From: Syntrophomonas sp. UBA4807
GTDB lineage: Bacteria > Bacillota > Syntrophomonadia > Syntrophomonadales > Syntrophomonadaceae
NCBI GenBank assembly: GCA_002402575.1
Contig: DHGD01000028.1
Location: 8,324-24,192, forward strand
Length of the DNA stretch: 15,869 bases
Reading direction: 5' to 3'
Positions 1 to 6,280 of the stretch are shown piece after piece; within the stretch, counting starts at the first letter, position 1, and each line of letters opens with the position of its first letter. The translations under genes and the position numbers were made by a program. The notes under the pieces are model-generated. The model searched no databases. It was not told the DNA's origin and saw nothing but the letters and a program-made list of their open reading frames with translations.

Positions 1-35
1 TTACCCGGATTACCCAGGCCTACAATCAACTTCAT
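1..35 (-). CDS. pth: Peptidyl-tRNA hydrolase, N-terminal fragment (runs off the left edge)
   Basis: Only the first 11 codons are inside the window. They read MKLIVGLGNPG, the near-invariant start of bacterial peptidyl-tRNA hydrolase, which recycles tRNA from peptidyl-tRNA released by stalled ribosomes. The start is the ATG at 35-33. A GGGG stretch lies about 11 nt upstream, a slightly distant Shine-Dalgarno. Position downstream of prs agrees with the prs-(ctc)-pth order known in Firmicutes; no ctc gene is present here. Eleven residues are few, but the motif plus synteny makes the call good. Confidence 0.82.
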   Translation of the reverse strand, partial: MKLIVGLGNPG

Positions 36-72
36 GACTTAAATTACCCCGCGTTCAATAACCTGTTAATCT

Positions 73-78
73 ATTATA
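73..78 (-). promoter_or_regulatory. Candidate -10 element upstream of pth
   Basis: The minus strand carries a perfect TATAAT here, about 38 bases before the pth start codon. I see no good -35 hexamer at 16-18 bp upstream, so this is only a candidate. It would give pth its own transcript beyond the hairpin that follows prs. Confidence 0.35.
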
Positions 79-106
79 GCTTATTTACAGCTTGTTTTAG
101 GCAGCA

Positions 107-135
107 CAAGACTCCGGCACCAGGCCGGAGTCTTG
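107..135 (-). terminator. Strong hairpin after prs without a U-run
   Basis: A 12-bp perfect stem (CAAGACTCCGGC paired with its complement) with a 5-nt loop begins 11 nt past the prs stop codon. It lacks a T-run on either strand, so it is not a textbook intrinsic terminator. It may act as an mRNA 3' stabiliser, a weak or NusG-assisted terminator, or a processing site. Confidence 0.5.
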
Positions 136-146
136 GTACGATATAG

Positions 147-1100
147 CTAGGCCTCAAATAGTTTACTGACTGACAGGTCCTCGTGAATTCTTAAAATCGC
201 CTCTCCAACCAGGGGAGCTATCGATAGCACCGTCATGTTTGGCAACAGCTTGCCCTGTGCCAGGGGAATGGTGTTGGTGACCACGATTTCTTTAAACGGC
301 GCCGCAGCCAGGCGTTCGATGGCCGGTCCGGAGAAAACCGGGTGGGTGCAGCAGCAATATACCTCTCGGGCGCCCTTTTCAATCATAGCCCGGGCGGCTT
401 CGCATATGGTACCGGCGGTGTCTATTATATCATCGACGATTATAACGTGCTTGCCGCTGACCTCGCCGATCACATTCATAATTTCGAGTTGATTGGGAGC
501 AGGGCGGCGTTTATCCACAATGGCCAGCGGCGCCCCTAGTTTGGCGGCTAGATCGCGCGCACGGGTAACTCCGCCCACATCCGGAGATACTACCACGGCC
601 TGATTACCAAACTGCTTTCGTTTCAAATATTCGGCTATGGTGGGAACCCCGGGGAGATGATCCACCGGGATATCAAAAAAACCTTGAATCTGGTTGGCGT
701 GTAGATCAACCGCCACCACCCGCTGAGCGCCCGCTTCCACAATCAGGTTAGAGACCAGTTTGGCGGTGATGGGGTCGCGAGCCCGGCTCTTACGATCCTG
801 ACGGGCGTAGCCATAGTATGGTATTACCGCGTTGATGCGAGACGCTGATGCCCGGCGAAAAGCGTCGATCATGATCAAAAGTTCCATCAGGTTGTCGTTT
901 ACCGGTGAACAGGTAGGCTGGACCACGAAAACATCCACCCCGCGAACACTCTCAGAAATTTCGCATCCGATTTCACCATCGCAGAATCTTGTCACTTTGG
1001 CATCCCCTACGGGGATCCCAAGGTATTTGGCGATAGCCTGCGCCAGCGCGGGGTTGGCATTGCCAGTGAACAGTTTCATTCGCCACCGGGAAACTTTCAT
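147..1100 (-). CDS. prs: Ribose-phosphate pyrophosphokinase (PRPP synthetase)
   Basis: This makes PRPP from ribose 5-phosphate and ATP, feeding purine, pyrimidine, histidine, tryptophan and NAD synthesis in the cytosol. The 317-residue length is typical of class I Prs. Visible signatures are the LFTGNANP start, the PVNDNLMELL and YYGYARQDRK segments of the ATP site, the catalytic-loop region RDPITAKLVSN, DLHANQIQGFF, SPDVGGVTRAR, VDKRRP and the PRPP-binding loop VDDIIDTAGT. The ATG at 1100 overlaps the glmU stop by 4 bp (ATGA), and an AGGAGGT lies about 10 nt upstream. An internal ATG at 1079 would give a more usual N-terminus but lacks a good ribosome site. The overlap implies translational coupling with glmU, as in the conserved glmU-prs pair. 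Confidence 0.97.
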   Translation of the reverse strand: MKVSRWRMKLFTGNANPALAQAIAKYLGIPVGDAKVTRFCDGEIGCEISESVRGVDVFVVQPTCSPVNDNLMELLIMIDAFRRASASRINAVIPYYGYARQDRKSRARDPITAKLVSNLIVEAGAQRVVAVDLHANQIQGFFDIPVDHLPGVPTIAEYLKRKQFGNQAVVVSPDVGGVTRARDLAAKLGAPLAIVDKRRPAPNQLEIMNVIGEVSGKHVIIVDDIIDTAGTICEAARAMIEKGAREVYCCCTHPVFSGPAIERLAAAPFKEIVVTNTIPLAQGKLLPNMTVLSIAPLVGEAILRIHEDLSVSKLFEA

Positions 1101-2482
1101 TGATCTGTTACCTCCTGATCCTGTTTAGTTTTCCTGGACCATCCTTTAATGTTCTTCTGCTGGGCACGTTCCACCGCCAGGTTCTCTTCCGGAACATCCC
1201 GGGTAATAGTTGAACCGGCTCCGGTTACTGCATTTCTACCGATTCTGACCGGGGCCACCAGATTGGTATTGCTGCCGATGAAAACCCCATCCTCCAGGAA
1301 AGTAGGATACTTATTGGCCCCGTCATAATTGCAGGTTATAGTTCCTGCGCCTATGTTCACACCCCGGCCTACCTGGGCATCACCTACATAACTCAAGTGC
1401 GGGATCTTGCTGCCTTCACCCACCGTGGAATTCTTGACTTCCACAAAATCTCCCACCTTAACCCCTTTACCCAGTCTGGTGCCAGGGCGCAGATAGGCAA
1501 ACGGGCCTATAGCGGACTGGTCGCCCACCTGGGAGTCAATGATCCGGGCAGATTCAATTATCACCTTGCGTCCGATGACCGAGTTGGTAATGCGGGTAGA
1601 GGGGCCTATGTCACAATCCGCTCCTATCACGGTATGCCCTTCGATGACAGTATTGGGCCGGATTATGGTATCTTCGCCTATAATCACATCTTTATCGATG
1701 AATACAGTCTCGGGCGCAATCATGGTTACCCCGGACTGCATCAGGGAGATATTCTTGCGTTGGCGCAATACTGCCTCACAGTGAGCCATCTGCACCCGGT
1801 CGTTGACGCCCAGAACATCGCTGCTGTCCTCGCAGACCACCACCCCTACCGTATAGCCATCGTTTATCAGCATGGTCACCACATCAGTCAGGTAATACTC
1901 ACCCTGGACATTGCTGGTGGTCAACCCCGCCAAACGGGGGAATACTTGCCTGCTCTGAAAGCAATACACCCCGGAATTGATCTCGCCAATCAGCCTCTGC
2001 TCCGGACTGGCGTCCTTTTCTTCCACTATTCTCCGCAGCGACTGATCCGGGTTCCTGATGATGCGCCCGTAACCAAAGGGTGCAGTGACCAGAGCGGAGA
2101 GAACCGTAGCTGCAGCTTGGCTTTCCTGGTGGTGCTTGAGCAGATGTGCCAGAGTATCACTCTGGATCAGCGGGATGTCCCCGGGAAGGACTAAAACCGT
2201 ATCTGCCCGGCTTACCCTGGCTTCGGCCTGTCTTAATGCGTGACCGGTCCCCAGTTGCTGTTCCTGAACTGCAAAATCAACCTTAACACCGGCCAAGGCT
2301 TGTTGTACATATTCCCGGCCATGACCTACCACTACCACTATATCCTCGATGCCGGCTTCCAGGACGGTCTGAACGACATGTTTTATCATGGGCAGGCCGG
2401 CCACCTTGTGAACCGCCTTGGGATAAGCGGAACGCATCCGCACGCCCTTTCCGGCGGCTAATATAACTGCACTGTTAGACAA
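1097..2482 (-). CDS. glmU: Bifunctional UDP-GlcNAc pyrophosphorylase / glucosamine-1-phosphate acetyltransferase
   Basis: GlmU acetylates glucosamine 1-phosphate and then adds UMP to give UDP-GlcNAc, the precursor of peptidoglycan. The N-terminal half is a nucleotidyltransferase with LAAGKGVRMRS near residue 8, YPKAVHKVAG, QLGTGHA and LPGDIPL. The C-terminal half is a left-handed beta helix of hexapeptide repeats from about residue 250, with LRPGTRLG, VEVKNS, SYVGDA, GAGTITCNYDG and the acceptor-site region around GSNTNLVAP. Total length 461 is normal. One oddity is Val instead of the usual Thr in the GxGTRM motif. The start is TTG at 2482: the GGGGAG ribosome site is 9 nt upstream and no in-frame ATG precedes the motif. 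It is the first gene of a glmU-prs unit, downstream of a terminator. Confidence 0.97.
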   Translation of the reverse strand: MSNSAVILAAGKGVRMRSAYPKAVHKVAGLPMIKHVVQTVLEAGIEDIVVVVGHGREYVQQALAGVKVDFAVQEQQLGTGHALRQAEARVSRADTVLVLPGDIPLIQSDTLAHLLKHHQESQAAATVLSALVTAPFGYGRIIRNPDQSLRRIVEEKDASPEQRLIGEINSGVYCFQSRQVFPRLAGLTTSNVQGEYYLTDVVTMLINDGYTVGVVVCEDSSDVLGVNDRVQMAHCEAVLRQRKNISLMQSGVTMIAPETVFIDKDVIIGEDTIIRPNTVIEGHTVIGADCDIGPSTRITNSVIGRKVIIESARIIDSQVGDQSAIGPFAYLRPGTRLGKGVKVGDFVEVKNSTVGEGSKIPHLSYVGDAQVGRGVNIGAGTITCNYDGANKYPTFLEDGVFIGSNTNLVAPVRIGRNAVTGAGSTITRDVPEENLAVERAQQKNIKGWSRKTKQDQEVTDQ

Positions 2483-2595
2483 TGTTGATCGCTCCCCTTG
2501 AACTGCTTTGTGATTTTCTTAGTACGCTTTCCTAAAGGTTCATAAATCCACTGCCGAATAATGGGTAAGCATTGAGTTTATTTAATAAATTTCTA

Positions 2596-2626
2596 TACCC
2601 GCATCGAAATATCCTCGGTGCGGGTA
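2596..2626. other. Hairpin in the glmU upstream region
   Basis: An 8-bp inverted repeat (TACCCGCA with TGCGGGTA) encloses 15 nt that can form a further 3-bp inner stem. It lies just beyond the terminator of the preceding gene and about 115 bases before glmU. No run of T follows it on the minus strand. It may be a leader structure or second 3'-end hairpin; function is unknown. Confidence 0.45.
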
Positions 2627-2633
2627 AAAATAT

Positions 2634-2666
2634 AAAAACCCCGGCAAGCCCTACAATCCTGCCAGG
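2634..2666 (-). terminator. Intrinsic terminator after the nucleotidyltransferase-like gene
   Basis: On the minus strand CCTGGCA pairs with TGCCGGG (7 bp including one G-U), with a 13-nt loop, followed by GTTTTTAT. It starts 18 bases past the stop of the upstream gene and would separate it from glmU. Confidence 0.7.
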
Positions 2667-2684
2667 CTCTAAAAGCTCATACAT

Positions 2685-3458
2685 CTAGACCGTTTTGGTC
2701 AGGTACGTCTGGGCCAGCTGCAAATCGCTCGGTTTGTCCACATCCACGCCCACCTCGGCATACCCTGAAATCAATGCCTTGCCGGTGATGCCCATAACTT
2801 CTGCGAAGCGCTTCTCAGCTGCTGGGATAGACAGACGCTTAAAAATATACCGCAAGGCCAACCCCATTCCGAATAGACGCGCCATGGCGAGGGGACTTTT
2901 GCGCCGTTTGACCAGCTCCTGGGCCATGTACATAACCTGGTTGATAACCCGGCTGCGAATGATAAACAGGTTGCCCCCGGTAAAGGTGCCTTCTTGCAGC
3001 TTGACATAAGTACGGGATACGCCCGGAAACTTCAGCTCATTGACATCTTTACTGGTTACCGGATAAAAGAAATCAGCCTGATATTGCTCAGATTGAGCGA
3101 TGAAATCATCAATGGCGGCGGTAGTGATAAAAGGGATATCGGTAGGCAATATAAGCAGGCTCTCGCTCATCTGTTGTTCCTTAAGCATCTCAACCGCGTT
3201 GGCAAAGCTAGCCATAGCGTTGTCTCCGCCTTCGACAAACATCAAGTCGGGGTCTTGCGGCAGTATTACCCGCAACTCCTTTTCAGGACCGCTGACAACT
3301 ATGCGACCGATGTTTTGCGAGGCACGCAGGGCTTGATATACATAGCTTATCATCGGGCTGTGGCCGATAATGATCAAAGCTTCATTGTCATAGGGCGCTA
3401 TCTTTTTCAACTCCGAGGCACTCTGTCCCCCAGCCAGAATGATAGCATCATATTGCAT
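2685..3458 (-). CDS. Nucleotidyltransferase-like protein (MobA-type NTP transferase domain), substrate unknown
   Basis: The 257-residue product begins MQYDAIILAGGQSASEL, the nucleotide-binding start of the GT-A-fold NTP transferases related to MobA, IspD and the GlmU N-domain. LILPTDIPFI near residue 104 fits the metal-binding Asp region. The usual G(x)GxR/K signature is altered: after LAGGQS comes an ELKKIAPYDNEALI segment, so classic sugar- or molybdopterin-nucleotide activity cannot be assumed. I believe similar proteins recur near glmU in Clostridia, but this is from memory. ATG at 3458 is preferred over GTG at 3461 because a GAGGA lies 6 nt upstream. The gene follows the GntR gene by 12 bp, so it is co-transcribed with it and ispE. 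It sits where yabJ-spoVG lie in B. subtilis. Confidence 0.75.
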   Translation of the reverse strand: MQYDAIILAGGQSASELKKIAPYDNEALIIIGHSPMISYVYQALRASQNIGRIVVSGPEKELRVILPQDPDLMFVEGGDNAMASFANAVEMLKEQQMSESLLILPTDIPFITTAAIDDFIAQSEQYQADFFYPVTSKDVNELKFPGVSRTYVKLQEGTFTGGNLFIIRSRVINQVMYMAQELVKRRKSPLAMARLFGMGLALRYIFKRLSIPAAEKRFAEVMGITGKALISGYAEVGVDVDKPSDLQLAQTYLTKTV

Positions 3459-3470
3459 CACAGTTCCTCG

Positions 3471-4160
3471 CTATCTGGGCAATCCGTCCCGTTTAATAGA
3501 TTCCATCATAACATTCTCGGCATTTTCAATATGATCCTGGGAAACCTGCCTGGCCAGACTGACATCCCGGGATTGTATGGCTTCTACGATGGCGCGGTGC
3601 TCTTTCAGAGATTGATACATACGGCCCGGAACGGAAAGGGAGGTGGTGCGCAAACGTTGTATCTGCTCGCGCAGGTTGTTGACTATACTGACCAGTCTTT
3701 CATTGCGGCTGGCTTTATAAATAGCTTCATGGAATTTGGTGTCGATGTCCACCAGCTTGTCAAAATCCGCATTGGCTATGGCCTCGGCTTTAATCACCAG
3801 ACAGCGTTCCATAAACTCCAATTCTTCCTCAGTGGCCCGTTCCGCAGCCAGAGCGGCCGCCAGCCCCTCCAATGAAGCCCTTATTTCAAATACATCGGCT
3901 ATATCTTTGGTGGATATATCAGCCACATAAGCCCCCTTGCGCGGCACCATCACAATGAAGCCTTCCAATTCCAATTTTCGCAAGGCTTCCCGGATGGGAG
4001 TTCTTGATACTCCGAGTTCTTCAGCCATTTGTATCTCCATTAGCCGTTCCCGGGGTTTGAGGCTGCCATTGATAATGGCTTCCCTGATAGCCTCCAGCAC
4101 CAGTTCCCGGAGTGGTTTGTAGGAGTCCAGGTTAACCGGCAATAATCTCCGTTCCTGCAT
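3471..4160 (-). CDS. GntR-family transcriptional regulator, FadR subfamily (FCD domain)
   Basis: A 229-residue DNA-binding regulator. Residues about 15-80 form a winged helix with the GntR hallmarks LKPRERLMEIQMAEELGVS and RTPIREALRKLELEG. Residues about 88-220 form the all-helical FCD ligand domain. Its metal-binding residues appear in place: Asp140 and His144 (DTKFHEAI), His188 (EHRAIVEA) and His210 (DHIENA). FCD regulators usually sense organic acids or other carboxylates; the ligand here is unknown. The start is ATG at 4160, with GGAGGTGA about 7 nt upstream; the frame extends further, but those codons lie over ispE and lack a ribosome site. The gene overlaps the ispE 3' end by 29 bp. It takes the position of purR in B. 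subtilis, but PurR belongs to a different family. Confidence 0.9.
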   Translation of the reverse strand: MQERRLLPVNLDSYKPLRELVLEAIREAIINGSLKPRERLMEIQMAEELGVSRTPIREALRKLELEGFIVMVPRKGAYVADISTKDIADVFEIRASLEGLAAALAAERATEEELEFMERCLVIKAEAIANADFDKLVDIDTKFHEAIYKASRNERLVSIVNNLREQIQRLRTTSLSVPGRMYQSLKEHRAIVEAIQSRDVSLARQVSQDHIENAENVMMESIKRDGLPR

Positions 4161-5073
4161 TTGCCTCACCTCCACCATAAGATGATACCAAAAATACCTC
4201 TCGGTAGTCATGGGAGAATTTTTCCCGGGCCCGCTGAGCCGCAGTGCGCTCCGCAAATATTCCGAAAACGGTCGGTCCGCTGCCGGACATCAATGCGTTA
4301 AGAGCACCATACCTGATCATCCCGGCTTTAATGGCAGCTATCTGCGGATACATCTTTGTACTTATCGATTCCAAGACATTGACCAATTTTTTGGCTATAT
4401 TCATCATATCACAATCTTGCCAGGCTGCAAGAAAAGCTCGGGTGTCCGGCCTGACTGTTACCTCGTCAAGTTTCAGGTTTTGGTAAACCTCGCGGGTGGA
4501 GACCTGAAAATCCGGCTTGACCAGCAGGATCCACGGCAGTCTGCATTCCGGCAGCAATTCTAAAACCTCTCCGCGTCCGCGGGCCAGAGCAGTGGCGCCG
4601 CAGCCGGCTATAATTCCGCCAGGAGAAGGATGTGAAACCTTGCCTGAGAGGCAGAAGGGCACGTCAGAGCCCAATCGGGAAGCTGTCGCACTCAGTTCTT
4701 CTGGCCCCCGCTTATAATTGAACAACAGGTTCATGCCCCATAGAACCGCCGCAGCGTCAGAGCTGCCCCCGGCCAGCCCGGCACCTAAGGGTATGTTCTT
4801 CTCAATGCTGATATCCACCCCTGCCCCGCATTTATATTCGCTCAGAAAAAGCTGCGCCGCCTGATAGGCCAGATTAGTCTGGTCATCCGGCAAGGCCGGA
4901 TTATTGGAACGCACCCTGATAGCACCTGTCGGCTCGGGGCGAATCACAACGCGGTCAATCAGTCCGATTTGATGCATCACCGATTCCAGTTCATGGTATC
5001 CGTCGCCGCGCTTATATTTTACATCCAGAGTCAAATTCACTTTAGCAGGGGCTTCAACTGTAATGGTTTCCAT
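4132..5073 (-). CDS. ispE: 4-diphosphocytidyl-2-C-methyl-D-erythritol kinase
   Basis: IspE phosphorylates CDP-methylerythritol in the non-mevalonate isoprenoid pathway. The 313-residue product has the GHMP-kinase features: APAKVNLTLDV with Lys11, the ATP-binding PLGAGLAGGSSDAAA at about 95-109, GSDVPF with the probable catalytic Asp137, and a C-terminal SGSGPTVFGIF. ATG at 5073 is chosen because GGGGGA lies about 5 nt upstream; an in-frame ATG at 5085 has no ribosome site. Compared with B. subtilis IspE as I recall it, about 15 residues (145-159, KVSHPSPGGIIAGCG) are inserted between FCLSG and ATALARGRGE. The reading frame is intact and both flanks are conserved, so the gene should be functional. 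GntR and nucleotidyltransferase-like genes follow in the same transcript. Confidence 0.95.
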   Translation of the reverse strand: METITVEAPAKVNLTLDVKYKRGDGYHELESVMHQIGLIDRVVIRPEPTGAIRVRSNNPALPDDQTNLAYQAAQLFLSEYKCGAGVDISIEKNIPLGAGLAGGSSDAAAVLWGMNLLFNYKRGPEELSATASRLGSDVPFCLSGKVSHPSPGGIIAGCGATALARGRGEVLELLPECRLPWILLVKPDFQVSTREVYQNLKLDEVTVRPDTRAFLAAWQDCDMMNIAKKLVNVLESISTKMYPQIAAIKAGMIRYGALNALMSGSGPTVFGIFAERTAAQRAREKFSHDYREVFLVSSYGGGEANAGTEIIAG

Positions 5074-5094
5074 ATTATCCCCCATTTTTTTTAC

Positions 5095-5100
5095 ATTATA
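5095..5100 (-). promoter_or_regulatory. Candidate -10 element for ispE
   Basis: A perfect TATAAT on the minus strand lies 21 bases before the ispE ATG, just past the hairpin after spoIIR. The -35 position shows only TTCCCT, so the match is partial. If used, the leader would be very short. Confidence 0.35.
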
Positions 5101-5110
5101 TAACCTCCCA

Positions 5111-5140
5111 AAGGAAAAGGGAACGACCAGGCCGTTCCCT
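5111..5140 (-). terminator. Probable terminator after spoIIR
   Basis: On the minus strand an 8-bp stem (AGGGAACG with CGTTCCCT, 7-nt loop) is followed by TTTCCTT, a T-rich but interrupted tract. It lies about 37 bases past the spoIIR stop and before the candidate ispE promoter. Confidence 0.6.
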
Positions 5141-5177
5141 ACAGTTTAGGGGGGTAGAGTAGTATTGCTTTTTGCAT

Positions 5178-5759
5178 TTAGCCTTTAAGGTCTTTTCCTG
5201 TAAGCGTAACCCTCATGCCTTTGGGCAGGAATTTAAGGCATTTCAAACTAACTTCCGCCTTTTGGGGACTGTCTAAACTGAGCCCCTGGTCTGAGGAAGA
5301 AACCATGCATAAGGGCGGGAATAATACGCACCACCAGTTTTTACCCTGCCCTTCTCCGATGATGACCCTTACCGCTTCATATTCACCGGCCGGAAACACC
5401 AGGTTGCCGTAGCTCTTGGTGGGGAAGTCATGCGGTCCGACTTCTACATCGACCTTATAATCATAACCCTGAGCGGCGATAGTCTGTTCAGCGCACTGCC
5501 TGATGGCCGGTATTTCTCTTATAGCAATTTCCCGCGCCTGTTCCGCGCTTGAGACGCCGGCCAGAACCGCTCGCATTTGAGCCACTGTCTGATCCTTGAC
5601 CAAGAGCTTGAGCTGCTGATCACTGGGATCGTCACTATTAGCAATAACATGCAAGCGGAGCACATCCTCACTCAGTGATGTACCGCGGATATCCTCATAA
5701 ACGTATCCCAGGGTGAATAACAATATGATACTGAACGTTGCCAATAAAGCCTTTTTCAC
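5178..5759 (-). CDS. spoIIR: Stage II sporulation protein R
   Basis: SpoIIR is the forespore-made secreted signal that activates SpoIIGA, which in turn processes pro-sigma-E in the mother cell. The 193-residue product has an N-terminal hydrophobic signal segment (about residues 4-21), then RLHVIANSD at 35-43, DQQLKLLVKD, DFPTKSYGN, PAGEYEAVRVIIGEG and the family signature NWWCVLFPPLC at 141-151. The start chosen is GTG at 5759 (GTG AAA AAG), with GGGAGG 8 nt upstream, rather than an upstream TTG at 5795 without a ribosome site; it also gives the charged N-terminus expected of a signal peptide. The gene stands alone between two hairpins. A partial sigma-F-like promoter match lies upstream. Confidence 0.95.
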   Translation of the reverse strand: MKKALLATFSIILLFTLGYVYEDIRGTSLSEDVLRLHVIANSDDPSDQQLKLLVKDQTVAQMRAVLAGVSSAEQAREIAIREIPAIRQCAEQTIAAQGYDYKVDVEVGPHDFPTKSYGNLVFPAGEYEAVRVIIGEGQGKNWWCVLFPPLCMVSSSDQGLSLDSPQKAEVSLKCLKFLPKGMRVTLTGKDLKG

Positions 5760-5869
5760 CTTACAAACCTCCCTTCTGAATGAAGTATCTCCCAAATGGC
5801 CGCATATAAACCCGTATCCGGGGATAAACCCGATAATATTTGAGAGCTTTTATTTATTCATGCATCATA

Positions 5870-5899
5870 TAAAATTCCATTTATATAAGCGTTTTATAC
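5870..5899 (-). promoter_or_regulatory. Weak sigma-F-like promoter candidate for spoIIR
   Basis: On the minus strand GTATA is followed after 16 bp by GGAATTTTA. This partly resembles the forespore sigma-F pattern (GYATA, then GG-rich -10), the factor known to drive spoIIR in B. subtilis. Two of the expected purine/A positions in the -10 fail, so the match is tentative. A 9-bp direct repeat (ATAAACCCG at 5806-5814 and 5824-5832) lies between this site and the gene. Confidence 0.25.
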
Positions 5900-5936
5900 C
5901 GGGCAAGTTTTTATCTTTATGGATTATAAAGGCATA

Positions 5937-5961
5937 CAAAAAGACAGCTTAAAGCTGTCTT
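5937..5961 (-). terminator. Intrinsic terminator after the ribbon-helix-helix gene
   Basis: On the minus strand AAGACAGC pairs with GCTGTCTT around a 5-nt loop, and the stem runs into TTTTT. It lies about 43 bases past the stop of the small regulator and separates it from spoIIR. Confidence 0.8.
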
Positions 5962-6003
5962 AAATCGAATCAAAATTCTTACCCTAACCATGAATTTCTC
6001 TCA

Positions 6004-6171
6004 TCAGGAGGATCGGTCCTGCCCTTCCTGGTTTCGGGATAGATATTCGCGAATGATCATGCGCACCAGGGCGCTTCGAGAAATCTGGTTTTTTCTAGCC
6101 AATTCCTTGATATCGTTAACTTGATTCCTGGTCAAGTAAAAAGTGGCATGCTCGAACTTATCAGTTGCCAT
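6004..6171 (-). CDS. Small ribbon-helix-helix (CopG/Arc-type) DNA-binding protein
   Basis: A 55-residue protein beginning MATDKFEHATFYLTRNQVND. The segment HATFYLT is a typical RHH DNA-contacting strand; it is followed by helix one (NQVNDIKELARKNQ), a turn ISRS, and helix two (ALVRMIIREYLSRN). Such proteins bind DNA as dimers and often act as autoregulated repressors or antitoxins. No toxin-like partner gene is adjacent. The start is secure: AGGAGG lies 6 nt before the ATG at 6171. A TATAAT promoter candidate lies about 75 bases upstream, a short hairpin lies in the leader, and an intrinsic terminator follows, so the gene looks monocistronic. Its targets cannot be told from sequence. Confidence 0.88.
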   Translation of the reverse strand: MATDKFEHATFYLTRNQVNDIKELARKNQISRSALVRMIIREYLSRNQEGQDRSS

Positions 6172-6211
6172 TTAAAACCTCCTCCCCGCTTCAGCTAGGT
6201 TGATTGGAACG

Positions 6212-6229
6212 GGCGATAGGGTAATCGCC
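6212..6229. other. Leader hairpin / inverted repeat before the RHH gene
   Basis: A 6-bp inverted repeat GGCGAT / ATCGCC with a 6-nt spacer lies just downstream of the predicted transcription start of the RHH gene. It could be an RNA stem or an operator for a dimeric repressor such as the RHH protein itself. No T-run follows it. Confidence 0.4.
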
Positions 6230-6246
6230 TTTACGACTTTGTGAAT

Positions 6247-6276
6247 ATTATATGTTGTCTAAAGCGGTTATGTTAC
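6247..6276 (-). promoter_or_regulatory. Candidate sigma-A promoter of the RHH gene
   Basis: On the minus strand GTAACA (4 of 6 to the -35 consensus) is followed after 18 bp by a perfect TATAAT. It lies immediately beyond the stop codon of the patatin-like gene and about 75 bases before the RHH start. Confidence 0.45.
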
Positions 6277-6280
6277 CGAT

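Noticed and set aside
1397..2194. Long plus-strand open frame of 265 codons opposite glmU
   Set aside because: It is antisense to a clear, full-length glmU, has no convincing ribosome site, and its translation resembles no protein family.
2994..3875. Plus-strand open frame of 293 codons spanning the nucleotidyltransferase-like and GntR genes
   Set aside because: It is antisense across two well-supported genes and their junction, with no family motif; a codon-bias shadow.
4161..4256. N-terminal extension of the GntR regulator
   Set aside because: It lies inside ispE and the ribosome site GGAGGTGA supports the ATG at 4160.
6004..6171. Antitoxin of a toxin-antitoxin pair
   Set aside because: RHH fold fits, but no small toxin-like gene lies on either side and a terminator follows directly.
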